Under the pieces are notes generated by a model. It had not been told where the DNA came from, searched no databases, and worked only from the letters and a program-made list of their open reading frames with translations. Shown in pieces: positions 32,312-41,284 of a DNA stretch of 64,000 nt. The first letter of the stretch is position 1, and every line of letters starts with the position of its first letter. The DNA is from an uncultured Lachnospiraceae bacterium. Its GTDB lineage: Bacteria > Bacillota > Clostridia > Lachnospirales > Lachnospiraceae. The DNA is taken from assembly GCA_910587095.1 (NCBI GenBank), contig CAJUMJ010000029.1, positions 41,482 through 105,481 on the forward strand, written 5' to 3'. A program made the translations under genes and the position numbers.

Positions 32312-34321
32312 CTACAGACTCGCAAGCCGCAAAATCTGGTACACCACGCAGGCCGCAAGCCAGGCCACCCCACACTGCATACAGACCACCCCCACTGTCT
32401 TTATGGCGGATCCCAGTTCCCGCTTAATGGTGGCCACCGCCGCCACACAAGGCGTATAAAGCAGGGTAAACACCAAAAAGCCGATCGCCGAGACAGGCGT
32501 AAAGAGATGCCTGAGCGTCTCTCCCAAGTTCGCCATGGAGGAGCCCGTCAAAACCCCAAGCGTGCTCACCACCGCCTCCTTCGCCGTAAAACCGCAGATC
32601 AGAGCCGTGGCCGCCCGCCAGTCGCCAAACCCAAGAGGCGTAAAGATAGGCGCGATCAGTTTCCCTACCATGGCAAGCAGGCTGTCTCCCGAATCCGCCA
32701 CCACATTGAGTCTTGTGTCAAAAGTCTGCAAAAACCAGATCACGAGAGTAGCCAAAAAGATAACCGTAAAGGCGCGTTGCACAAAATCCCTGGCCTTGTC
32801 CCACATCAAAAGCAATACACTCTTTGCCGAGGGAAGACGATAGTTGGGCAATTCCATCATAAACGGCATGGAGCTCCCCCGAAACACGGTATTTTTTAAG
32901 AGCAGAGCGCAGAGCAGTCCCACCAAAATGCCGAATATGTACAGGCCGATCATCACAAAAGCCGCCCTTCTCCCAAAAAAGGCCGCTGCAAAGAGGGCAT
33001 AGATCGGAATCTTTGCCGAACAGCTTATATACGGAATCAGCAAAATCGTCATCTTCTTATCCCGCTCCGACGAGAGTGTCCTGGTGGACATCACCGCCGG
33101 TACGCTGCAGCCAAAGCCTATCAGCATGGACACAAAGCTTTTTCCCGAAAGGCCGATTTTACGCAGCGGTCTGTCCATCACAAAGGCGATACGCGCCATA
33201 TACCCTGAATCCTCAAGAATTGACAGGAAGAAAAACAAAACCACAATGATCGGCAAAAAGCTCAGCACACTCCCCACTCCCGTGAATATCCCGTCTATCA
33301 CCAGGCTCTCCACCACCGGGTTGATCCCGTAATTGACAAGCGCCCGCTCCACCACGCCGGAAAGCGCATCGATTGCCACGCTCAAAAGATCGCTCAAAAA
33401 ACTCCCTACAAGACCGAAAGTCAGATAAAACACAAGTCCCATAATCAGCACAAAAACAGGGATCGACAAATATTTATGAGTGAGCACGCCGTCGATCTTA
33501 AGGCTTCTGACATGCTCCTTGTTCTCCTTGCATTTGGTTACCGTCTGTGCGCAGATCCTCTCAATAAAATCGTAGCGCATGGCCGCGAGAGCCGCATTCC
33601 GGTCCATACCGCTGTCCTGCTCCATCTCCACGATACTATGTTCCATCAAATCGAGCTCGTTGTTGGACAAGGCCAGCCTGTCTATGATTTCTACGTCTCC
33701 CTCCACGATTTTAGTGGCCGCAAACCGGGGCGACATGCCGATCCGCTCCGCATGATCTTCCACCTGGTGGCTGACCGCATGGATACACCGGTGCACGGGG
33801 CCTTTTTCACAAAAATCCGTCACCTTCGGATGAATCCGCCTCGCGGCCACCTCCCCTATGGCCGCGATCAGATCCTCGATACCTTCGTTTTTCGCGGCGC
33901 TGATTGCCACCACCGGGACGCCAAGCGCCTCCTCCATCTTTCCGATATCTATGGTGCCCCCGTTCCCCCACACTTCGTCCATCATGTTTAAGGCGATCAC
34001 CATGGGAATATGAAGCTCTAAAAGCTGTAAAGTCAGATAGAGGTTTCTCTCAATATTTGTAGCGTCTACGATGTTGATAATCCCGTCCGGTTTTTCCTGC
34101 AAAATAAAGCTGCGGGTCACAATCTCCTCGTTCGTGTAGGGCCTGATGGAATAAATTCCCGGCAAATCCACTACCGCATTTCCCTTCTCACCCCGTATTT
34201 CCCCCATCTTTGAGTCCACGGTCACGCCGGGAAAATTCCCGACGTGCTGGTTGGAGCCTGTAAGCTGGTTAAACAATGTTGTTTTACCGCAGTTCTGGTT
34301 GCCTGCCAATGCATAAATCAT
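32312..34321 (-). CDS. feoB: ferrous iron transporter FeoB
   Basis: Membrane Fe(II) transporter of 669 residues. The N-terminal G domain shows GNQNCGKTTLFNQLTG, the DLPGIYS switch and NVVDATN-type NIVDATNIERNLY; helical domain follows, then about eight membrane segments with the two gate repeats (GVGSVLSFLPIIVVLFFFLS and STLGVLTG region). The ATG at 34321 was chosen because GAGGG lies upstream and the protein then starts MIYALAGNQ. It is preceded by feoA at 37 bases; no FeoC was found. Confidence 0.95.
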   Translation of the reverse strand: MIYALAGNQNCGKTTLFNQLTGSNQHVGNFPGVTVDSKMGEIRGEKGNAVVDLPGIYSIRPYTNEEIVTRSFILQEKPDGIINIVDATNIERNLYLTLQLLELHIPMVIALNMMDEVWGNGGTIDIGKMEEALGVPVVAISAAKNEGIEDLIAAIGEVAARRIHPKVTDFCEKGPVHRCIHAVSHQVEDHAERIGMSPRFAATKIVEGDVEIIDRLALSNNELDLMEHSIVEMEQDSGMDRNAALAAMRYDFIERICAQTVTKCKENKEHVRSLKIDGVLTHKYLSIPVFVLIMGLVFYLTFGLVGSFLSDLLSVAIDALSGVVERALVNYGINPVVESLVIDGIFTGVGSVLSFLPIIVVLFFFLSILEDSGYMARIAFVMDRPLRKIGLSGKSFVSMLIGFGCSVPAVMSTRTLSSERDKKMTILLIPYISCSAKIPIYALFAAAFFGRRAAFVMIGLYIFGILVGLLCALLLKNTVFRGSSMPFMMELPNYRLPSAKSVLLLMWDKARDFVQRAFTVIFLATLVIWFLQTFDTRLNVVADSGDSLLAMVGKLIAPIFTPLGFGDWRAATALICGFTAKEAVVSTLGVLTGSSMANLGETLRHLFTPVSAIGFLVFTLLYTPCVAAVATIKRELGSAIKTVGVVCMQCGVAWLAACVVYQILRLASL

Positions 34322-34358
34322 ACCGTCTGTCCCTCTTCCGTCATACGAGATCTCAAAT

Positions 34359-34577
34359 TTAAACCACGTCAATCCGGGCCGCGTCCTCTTTACGGATCGT
34401 CAGCTCGTACCCCCGCAGATGAATCTCTATCGGATCTCCCATCGGCGCGACCTTCTGCACCCTGACAACCGTATTCGGAATCAGCCCCATATCAAGCAGC
34501 CTGACACGCAGCTCGCCCGTTCCGCCCACACTGATAATCTTCGCTTCTTTTCCCACCGCTATCTGATCTAATGTCAT
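34359..34577 (-). CDS. feoA: FeoA small SH3-like protein
   Basis: The 72-residue cytosolic protein is thought to act with FeoB. The pattern LRVRLLDMGLIPNTVVRVQKVAPMGDP is the FeoA SH3-like core. It lies 18 bases after the epimerase gene and 37 bases before feoB. Confidence 0.93.
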   Translation of the reverse strand: MTLDQIAVGKEAKIISVGGTGELRVRLLDMGLIPNTVVRVQKVAPMGDPIEIHLRGYELTIRKEDAARIDVV

Positions 34578-34595
34578 CCGTCTCCTCCGCTCCGC

Positions 34596-35504
34596 TCAAC
34601 GCACGTAAACATTGCGAAAGGCCCTGTAGGTCCTTCCCAGCCCTTCCTCAAACGCTGTATACCGCAGGGAAAGCTCCCGCTTCCCTTTTTCGTTGTCGCA
34701 AAGATGTGTCTCCGGTTTTGTCGCTGGAAAAGGAACCGGAACTCCCTGTCTGGATGCCTCCTCCACCGAGAGCCGCACCTTTGTAAGCCCTGCCAGATCC
34801 TCCTGCCCTGCCACCGCCTTAAGCGTCTCAAAAAAACTGCCGTAGGTAAGAATCTGATCCTGACAGAGATTGTAAGCCTGACCGTAAGCGGTACAATTCC
34901 CAAGACTGGCGAGAACAGCCTGCACCGCGTCCTTCACATAAACGAACTGGAAGCGCCCGTCGGCATCGGTAAACTCCGGCAGGACATGGTTCATAAGAAG
35001 CATACCGATATAAGCCGACTCTCTCGGCGCATAGTTGTAGGGACCGTAGAGAATCGCCGGCCGAAGCACCGTGTAAGGAATGTTTCTCTCCCCGCATACT
35101 TTAGAAAGCTCCCTCTCGGCTGCCACCTTGCCCGCAATATAAGCGCCCGCTTCCCCGGGAATCACTCTTTCCTCCAAAGACGTGTCTTCCGTTTTTGTCA
35201 CGGCGGCATCCCGCTCATATACATCCACCGTGCTGATCAGAATGTACTGGCCGATCTTTCCAGCCATATGCTCTACCGTATCCCGTATATCTTTCGGCCC
35301 ATAGGCGCAGAAATCAACGACCGCGTCATAATCCTCTTCGCAGGCCGCCGTCCGCTCATGCCTGTCGGCTCTGATCTCCTTTACCCCAAACTCCCGCATG
35401 GAATACGTACCCCGATTCCATACCGTCAGTTCATGCGCTTTCGACGCCTCCATGACAAAGACTCTGCCGTAAAAATAGCTCCCGCCGATCACCAAAATCT
35501 TCAT
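34596..35504 (-). CDS. NAD-dependent epimerase/reductase family protein
   Basis: A 302-residue extended SDR protein. VIGGSYFYGR is the N-terminal nucleotide loop, DVYERD corresponds to the ST region and YIAGKVAAERE carries the YxxxK catalytic pair; LRPAILYGPYNYAPRESAY is also typical. The substrate, probably a nucleotide sugar or related compound, cannot be read from the sequence. ATG at 35504 chosen (MKILVIGGSYF). It has no functional tie visible to feoAB, which follow within 20 bases. Confidence 0.82.
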   Translation of the reverse strand: MKILVIGGSYFYGRVFVMEASKAHELTVWNRGTYSMREFGVKEIRADRHERTAACEEDYDAVVDFCAYGPKDIRDTVEHMAGKIGQYILISTVDVYERDAAVTKTEDTSLEERVIPGEAGAYIAGKVAAERELSKVCGERNIPYTVLRPAILYGPYNYAPRESAYIGMLLMNHVLPEFTDADGRFQFVYVKDAVQAVLASLGNCTAYGQAYNLCQDQILTYGSFFETLKAVAGQEDLAGLTKVRLSVEEASRQGVPVPFPATKPETHLCDNEKGKRELSLRYTAFEEGLGRTYRAFRNVYVR

Positions 35505-35562
35505 GACACTTACCCGCCTCCCGCTTTTCCTTGCCCCCATTATACAAACATGAACTGGTACA

Positions 35563-36927
35563 TTAGTTTTTAAAGCTGTGAATCGGCGCGGGGATCCGTC
35601 CTCCCCGGTTCACAAACGCCTCGCAGGAAAACCCGTTCACCGGCATCACTGGCGCGTACCCGAACAGACCGCCAAACTCTACCTGTTCTCCCACTCCCTT
35701 GCCGATGGCAGGAATCAGACGCACCGCCGTGGTCTTCTGATTCACCATGCCGATGGCCATCTCGTCTGCAATAATGCCCGCAATCGTCGTGTTCGGCGTA
35801 TCGCCCGGAATCGCCAGCATATCAAGTCCCACGGAGCAAACACATGTCATGGCCTCGAGTTTTTCAAGCGTGAGCGCGCCGGCCGTCACGGCATCGATCA
35901 TACCCTGATCCTCGCTGACAGGAATAAATGCCCCGCTCAAACCGCCCACATAGGAGGAGGCCATCACGCCCCCCTTTTTCACCTGATCGTTTAAGAGCGC
36001 GAGAGCCGCCGTAGTTCCCGGCGCGCCCGCGTATTCCAGCCCGATCTCGCACAGGATATCCGCCACGCTGTCACCGATAGCCGGCGTGGGCGCAAGAGAC
36101 AAGTCCACAATGCCGAATGGAACGCCAAGCATGCGGGACGCCTCCTGGGCAACAAGCTGTCCTACCCTCGTCACCTTAAAAGCCGTCTTTTTGATCGTCT
36201 CACAGAGCACCTCAAAATTTTCGCCCCGCACCTTCTGTAAAGCCGTCTTCACCACACCCGGGCCGCTGACTCCCACATTAATCACCGCGTCGGCCTCTGT
36301 CACCCCGTGGAAAGCGCCCGCCATAAAAGGATTGTCATCCGGCGCATTGCAAAACACCACAAGCTTCATGCAGTCCGCGCTGTCCTGGTCTTTGCTGATC
36401 AGTGCCGTCTCCTTAATGATATCCCCCATCAGCCGCACCGCATCCATATTGATACCCATTTTGGTGGAGCCAAGATTCACGGAACTGCAGACCCGCTTTG
36501 TCGCATGCAGAGCATCCGGAATAGAGCGTATCAACAACTCGTCGGCTCTGGTCATTCCCTTTGACACAAGGGCGGAATATCCTCCGATCAGATTGACTCC
36601 CACATCCGCCGCCGCCCGATCCATGGTTTTTGCAAGCGTCGCAAAATCTTCGCTCGTTTTGCAGGCCGCACCGCCCACCAGCGCCATCGGCGTGACCGAA
36701 ATCCGTTTATTTACAATGGGAATGCCATACTCTTTCTCAATAGCTTCCCCGGTTTTTACCAAATCCTTCGCCGTCATCGTAATTTTCTGATAGATCCGCT
36801 CGTTCACTCTCGCAAGATCCGCGTCGATGCAATCCAAAAGGCTGATTCCAAGCGTGATGGTACGCACATCCAGATTTTCTCTGGCGATCATCTCGTTGGT
36901 TTCCGCCACCTCAAATAAATTTATCAT
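35563..36927 (-). CDS. PFL family protein (DUF711/UPF0210)
   Basis: The 454-residue protein belongs to the UPF0210 family, structurally related to glycyl radical enzyme barrels though without a known reaction. Landmarks are VRTITLGISLLDCID, VNKRISVTPMALVGGA, NLIGGYSALVSKGMT and GKGVGEQVEFGGLFGYAPVM. In Firmicutes it is encoded beside an ACT-domain UPF0237 gene, as here, though the two are separated by 230 bases carrying a repeat element. ATG at 36927 follows GGAG inside that repeat. Confidence 0.92.
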   Translation of the reverse strand: MINLFEVAETNEMIARENLDVRTITLGISLLDCIDADLARVNERIYQKITMTAKDLVKTGEAIEKEYGIPIVNKRISVTPMALVGGAACKTSEDFATLAKTMDRAAADVGVNLIGGYSALVSKGMTRADELLIRSIPDALHATKRVCSSVNLGSTKMGINMDAVRLMGDIIKETALISKDQDSADCMKLVVFCNAPDDNPFMAGAFHGVTEADAVINVGVSGPGVVKTALQKVRGENFEVLCETIKKTAFKVTRVGQLVAQEASRMLGVPFGIVDLSLAPTPAIGDSVADILCEIGLEYAGAPGTTAALALLNDQVKKGGVMASSYVGGLSGAFIPVSEDQGMIDAVTAGALTLEKLEAMTCVCSVGLDMLAIPGDTPNTTIAGIIADEMAIGMVNQKTTAVRLIPAIGKGVGEQVEFGGLFGYAPVMPVNGFSCEAFVNRGGRIPAPIHSFKN

Positions 36928-36930
36928 GAT

Positions 36931-37028
36931 TTTCTCCATTTCTGCGCCGCTTTTTGCGCATCAACGAGTTTGTGGCAAGCAACGCGCAGACACAAATCTC
37001 GCGATTGAAAATTTTAATTTTCAATCTT
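36931..37028 (-). repeat. intergenic repeat element, copy A
   Basis: About 98 bases, roughly 93% identical to 56869-56965. On the minus strand it carries GATTGAAAATT/AATTTTCAATC (11-bp stem), GAG-TTTGTG/CACAAA-CTC around about 16 bases, and TGCGC/GCGCA, then ends in ATGGAGAAAATC just before the PFL start codon. It therefore supplies the ribosome-binding site of the gene behind it. Confidence 0.85.
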
Positions 37029-37106
37029 ATATCCTCTCCCCCTGGACTCGCAAACCCGTGCTTCGCACTCCCTGTCCGATTTTATCGGCCATTTGCTCGT
37101 TATCGG

Positions 37107-37153
37107 CGCAAGAAAAGCAAATGCCGCTTCGCGTCGCTTGCTTTTCTTTTGCA
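37107..37153. other. long hairpin between ACT gene and repeat A
   Basis: GCAAGAAAAGCAA pairs with TTGCTTTTCTTTTGC around about 17 bases, directly after the ACT gene stop. It may be a terminator or processing site, although no clean T-run follows. Confidence 0.5.
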
Positions 37154-37157
37154 CCGT

Positions 37158-37430
37158 CTAGATCCTGTGCATCTGGTCGAATATCTCTTCCTTCTGGCAC
37201 TTGATGACAACGCCGATCTTCTCGCCCAGCGCGTCCAGTTCGTCCACGATCACCCCGAAATCCTTGTCCGTCAGGTTCGTGTCCACGATCATCATCATGT
37301 TGAAGAAACCTTGCACAATGGTCTGTGAGATGTCCAGAATATTGATCCGGTTGTCCGCCAGATAAGTGCATACTCTCGCGATAATGCCTACGGTATCTTT
37401 TCCCACTACTGTGATAATTGTCTTTTTCAT
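37158..37430 (-). CDS. ACT domain protein (UPF0237)
   Basis: A 90-residue single ACT-like domain: ITVVGKDTVGIIARVCTYLADN, then ILDISQTIVQGFFNMMMIVD. Such proteins bind amino acids and regulate partners; this one is the conserved neighbour of PFL proteins. The start is preceded by an AGGT-type site. It lies 32 bases after the metallo-hydrolase gene. Confidence 0.92.
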   Translation of the reverse strand: MKKTIITVVGKDTVGIIARVCTYLADNRINILDISQTIVQGFFNMMMIVDTNLTDKDFGVIVDELDALGEKIGVVIKCQKEEIFDQMHRI

Positions 37431-37462
37431 CTTTACCTCATTTCTGTTTTTTGCTCCGGCCC

Positions 37463-38263
37463 CTACCGGACCTCAATCACTTCCGAAACCTCGTCCCGCT
37501 TCGCCACATACAGCGGAAAATCGCCGCCGTTATAATCCGTGTCGGACATAGTCACCTCCACCCGCACCGACTCGTAGGCAAGCTCCGGTAAATTGTTCTC
37601 CTTGCTCAGGTGCCCAAGCACAATAGCCTGCATATTGTCGTGCAAAAGCCTGCTCAACAGCTTCCCCGCGGACTCGTTTGACAGATGCCCCCGCTCGCCC
37701 AAAATACGCCGCTTCAGATAATATGGATAGGGCCCCACTTGCAGCATATGCACATCATGATTGGCCTCCAGATAAAGCAGATCCAGGTTCCTCAGACATT
37801 CCACCGTGTAATCGCTGTAACACCCCAAATCCGTTAGAATCCCTATCCGCTTCCCGCCGTAGTTAATCCGGTAAGCCACGGGATCAGCCGCGTCATGGGA
37901 TGTGCGCACGGGGTAAAGCGAAATATCCTTGATCGTACACTTTTCATCCGGCGTGACGATCTGAAAAAGGGACTTGTCGATCTTCCCCACGGAAGGAGTC
38001 TGCATGATTGCCTCCGCCGTTCCTTTCGTAGCGTAAATCGGCACGTCATATTTCCGGGCAAGCACGCCAAGACCGCTTATGTGATCCGCGTGCTCGTGGG
38101 TGATACAAATGCCGTCGATGTCCTTCATTGTCAGTCCAAGCTTTGCAAGCGCGCCTTCCGTCCGTTTTCCGCTGATCCCCACATCCATCAGCAGATGAGT
38201 GGTATCGCTGCCCACATAGACGCAGTTTCCGCTGCTTCCGCTGGCAATACTGCACAGTCTCAT
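37463..38263 (-). CDS. metallo-beta-lactamase fold hydrolase (YycJ/WalJ-like)
   Basis: A 266-residue protein of the MBL fold. The start LCSIASGSSGNCVYVGSD is typical of YycJ/WalJ, and the metal motif HEHADHISGLG (about 56-66) is intact; LGHLSKENN near the end provides a late histidine. YycJ relatives are thought to be exonucleases linked to DNA mismatch or cell-wall stress pathways. Here it lies behind the FtsA-like gene, not beside walRK. Confidence 0.85.
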   Translation of the reverse strand: MRLCSIASGSSGNCVYVGSDTTHLLMDVGISGKRTEGALAKLGLTMKDIDGICITHEHADHISGLGVLARKYDVPIYATKGTAEAIMQTPSVGKIDKSLFQIVTPDEKCTIKDISLYPVRTSHDAADPVAYRINYGGKRIGILTDLGCYSDYTVECLRNLDLLYLEANHDVHMLQVGPYPYYLKRRILGERGHLSNESAGKLLSRLLHDNMQAIVLGHLSKENNLPELAYESVRVEVTMSDTDYNGGDFPLYVAKRDEVSEVIEVR

Positions 38264-38313
38264 AATTATGTAAACCTTTCACAGCCATGCCTTACACGGC
38301 CGCCTCCCTCTTC

Positions 38314-40641
38314 TTATTTTTTCCAGTAAATCTCAATCATGTCGCCGCTTTTGATATTCTCCATATACTGCGCCCCCCGGCCGTTTAAGTTGGTCACGAT
38401 CCCGCTTCCCTCCGGCTTTGACAAGTCAAAATCAATATATTCAAACACATCCACAAACACATAGCTTTTCTTGCCGGACAGCCTGACCTGCGCGCCGTTC
38501 ACCGTCACGAGGATAGACATGGGTACATTTTTGCTCAGAAGCTCTTCCCTTCTTCTCTCCTCCTCCGCCTTCGCCCTGGCAAGCTCTTCCTCCCTGGCTT
38601 TTGCCTTAGCTCTGGCCTCCTCCTCGGCTCTCCTGACGCCGGGGCCCATCACAATCCTCGCGCCCCTCGGCTTTTCCTGCGCCTGCGGCCGTTCTTCCTG
38701 CTTTTCCTTTTCTTCCTTTTCCTCTTTCTCCGCGGCATGCGGCCCCTCCTGTGCCGCATCGGGCTGTTTTGTTTTACGGTCTGCCGTTGAAGACACAGCC
38801 GAAAAACCGGCCGTTCCCGCCGGCCTCTCTTCCGGCTCCCTTACCTCTCTCTCTGGCTGCGGCGTCTCGTAATACTCCACATCGGAAAGCTGCAGCTCCT
38901 CCATCGTCCAAATCACGGAAAAGTTCTCGTAGACCTTCGTATCCATATCAGCAATCTTGTTATTGACATAAATATTCATACTCCAGTCAATGACCACATC
39001 CATAAACTCCGAAATCTGGCGTACCGTATAATAGTCCAAAATCTCGATTTCGTCGTTTTCCTGAATCTCATAGTATGCGGACTGCAATTCTCCGTTCACG
39101 CTGGCAAACTTCGGCAAATCCACCTTCTTTTCATTGACCTCCACCCACATCTTCGTGCCAAACTCAGGCAGTTGTCCCAAAGTCATCCGGGCCGCTTCCC
39201 CGGCCGTTGACTCTATCACGCGAATCTGATCGTTCGCATGAATCTGCGTGTAAATATCCGCCTCGGTTCCGTTGACGCTGATCCGGGCCGCTTCCCCGAA
39301 TTCTCCTCTCGCAATACGCGCCTTTCCGTTTACAGTGAAGTTCAGTTCTTTCCCCCGCTTCGGGAAAAGGCCATCGCTTGAAAATTCCGCCTGCATGGCC
39401 GCGTCCACCACAGCCGCCTTGCTGTTATCGTAAATCTTTACTCTCTGATCGTTAAAATAGACAAAGATAAAGTTGTTGCTCTGTTCATAGAAGCTTAAGC
39501 AGATACCGATGGGCGTCACCATCAGAGAATCTCTTCTGGCGCTCTCCTCCAAAAATTCGATGCCCTGCATAACCTCCTCGCCTCTGACCGCCACACGTTC
39601 CTTCTGGATATCCAGCTTCGTGGCTAACGCCTGTGTATAGCCGGGAAGCTTGCCGCCGCCGCCCACGACAAACACGGCGCTGACGGACTTATCCCCGTTT
39701 AACTCCCTGATCTTGTCCGCCACCTGGCTGGTCATATTGTCGATCACCTCGGACGCCACGTTGCCCACCTCCTCGGCAGTGATGGTCTGTGGTAAACCCA
39801 TAATATCCTTGTATTCGATCACGTCTTTTTCGCCGGCGTCTCTCTTAATCTGCTCCGCCGTGCCAAAATCAACCAGACAGTGCTTTGCCACCACCTCGGT
39901 GAGCGCGTCCCCCGCAATGGGAATCATGCCGTAGGCGATGATACTGCCATCCTTTGTGACCGAGATATCGGAGGTGCCCGCGCCCACATCCACAAGCGCA
40001 ATATTTAACATCCGGTACATTTCCGGGATAGCCACCTGAATCGCCGCTATAGGCTCTAACGTCAAGTTCACCACGTCCAGACCCGCAACGCCTACCGCCT
40101 TGTAAAGACCGTCCACCACATCTTCCGGCAAAAAGGTGGCAATGAGATCCGCTCCAATGGTCTTCGCCTTGTGTCCTTCCAGGTTCCCTATCGTGTATCC
40201 GTTCATATAATAGCGCACCACGGAATATCCCACACAGTAGAATTTCATATCCAGATCGTTATTTTCCAAAAATTCCTGGTAGGCCCTCTCCACTCCCATG
40301 GAATCCAGCGCGTAGATATCCTCTCCCGTGATTTCCCTCTCATTTTCCAGCTCCTGGTCCGCCCGTATGTTCACCGTCTGCAGAACGCGCCCCGCCGCGG
40401 CGATGCACACATCTTTGAGAGTCCGGCCGACGCTCTCCTCAAGCTCCGCCTTGACCTCCTTTATCGTGCCGCCCACCTTGTATATATCATGGATTTGTCC
40501 GTCCAGCATGGCTCTGGTCTGATGCTCCCTGACACTCTGCGCCACCACATGGAACTTATCACCCACGCGATATCCTACCGTCCCTACAATGCTCCTTGTT
40601 CCGATATCCAGTCCAAACACCAGTTGTCCCGGAAATTTCAT
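38314..40641 (-). CDS. large FtsA-like actin-fold ATPase
   Basis: A 775-residue protein. The first 380 residues are an FtsA/PilM-type actin fold (VFGLDIGTRSIVGTVGY, LVDVGAGTSDISVT, VVGGGGKLPGYTQALA). Residues about 380-580 are an extra region without a name I know. Residues about 590-690 are charged, E/K/P-rich and coiled, and the last 80 residues form a small domain ending in YMENIKSGDMIEIYWKK. Classical FtsA has about 420 residues and sits beside ftsZ; neither holds here. The ATG at 40641 overlaps the coaE stop. Probably a Clostridia-specific relative of unknown task. Confidence 0.75.
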   Translation of the reverse strand: MKFPGQLVFGLDIGTRSIVGTVGYRVGDKFHVVAQSVREHQTRAMLDGQIHDIYKVGGTIKEVKAELEESVGRTLKDVCIAAAGRVLQTVNIRADQELENEREITGEDIYALDSMGVERAYQEFLENNDLDMKFYCVGYSVVRYYMNGYTIGNLEGHKAKTIGADLIATFLPEDVVDGLYKAVGVAGLDVVNLTLEPIAAIQVAIPEMYRMLNIALVDVGAGTSDISVTKDGSIIAYGMIPIAGDALTEVVAKHCLVDFGTAEQIKRDAGEKDVIEYKDIMGLPQTITAEEVGNVASEVIDNMTSQVADKIRELNGDKSVSAVFVVGGGGKLPGYTQALATKLDIQKERVAVRGEEVMQGIEFLEESARRDSLMVTPIGICLSFYEQSNNFIFVYFNDQRVKIYDNSKAAVVDAAMQAEFSSDGLFPKRGKELNFTVNGKARIARGEFGEAARISVNGTEADIYTQIHANDQIRVIESTAGEAARMTLGQLPEFGTKMWVEVNEKKVDLPKFASVNGELQSAYYEIQENDEIEILDYYTVRQISEFMDVVIDWSMNIYVNNKIADMDTKVYENFSVIWTMEELQLSDVEYYETPQPEREVREPEERPAGTAGFSAVSSTADRKTKQPDAAQEGPHAAEKEEKEEKEKQEERPQAQEKPRGARIVMGPGVRRAEEEARAKAKAREEELARAKAEEERRREELLSKNVPMSILVTVNGAQVRLSGKKSYVFVDVFEYIDFDLSKPEGSGIVTNLNGRGAQYMENIKSGDMIEIYWKK

Positions 40642-41246
40642 TGCCTCTGCCACTGGTCATCCCCCAATTCTTTCTCTATTTGTCTATAAACGCACGCAAG
40701 CGTTCCGTTATTTTCTATCACCGTACCGCAGTGCTCACGAAAAGCCTCCTCCGTAAGCTGTCTGCCTAATATAGCGTCGATCTTCTCATCCGTATAGCCC
40801 CTTGTCTCCTTAAGACGCCAGCGCCTTACCTCCTCGTCCGCATGAATGTACCACATTTCATCCAGTATGGAAGCATATCCCTCCTCGATCAGAAGCGCCG
40901 CCTCGATAAAGAGAAAAGCAATTTCCCCCGCCTCCCTCTCCTCTTCGATCCGCCCTGTCAGATAATTTTTCACCGCCGGATGCACAATCCCGTTTACTTT
41001 CAGCAAAAGCTCCCCGTCGCCAAAGATTTTTGCCGCCATCCTCTGTCTGTCAATCCGTCCCTCCTCGTCCAGAACCTCATCTCCAAGGAGCGCTTTCAGA
41101 GGGCCGTAACATGCTTCCCCCGGCTCCTCCAACTGATGTGCCGCCCGGTCAGCCATGATCACCCGGCATCCCGGCCGTTTTTCCAGATAGGCCAGCACAG
41201 CCGATTTTCCCGCGCCTACGCCGCCCGTAATCCCTATTGCCTTCAT
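40638..41246 (-). CDS. coaE: dephospho-CoA kinase
   Basis: Last step of coenzyme A synthesis. The P-loop GGVGAGKSAVLAYLE, MADRAAHQLEEPGEACY and IGITG start are family features; 202 residues is normal. It follows polA by 38 bases and overlaps the FtsA-like gene by four bases (ATGA). Confidence 0.95.
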   Translation of the reverse strand: MKAIGITGGVGAGKSAVLAYLEKRPGCRVIMADRAAHQLEEPGEACYGPLKALLGDEVLDEEGRIDRQRMAAKIFGDGELLLKVNGIVHPAVKNYLTGRIEEEREAGEIAFLFIEAALLIEEGYASILDEMWYIHADEEVRRWRLKETRGYTDEKIDAILGRQLTEEAFREHCGTVIENNGTLACVYRQIEKELGDDQWQRQ

Positions 41247-41284
41247 CTCTCTTCACTTCCTCTGCCCCGCGCTTTTCTCTTCCG

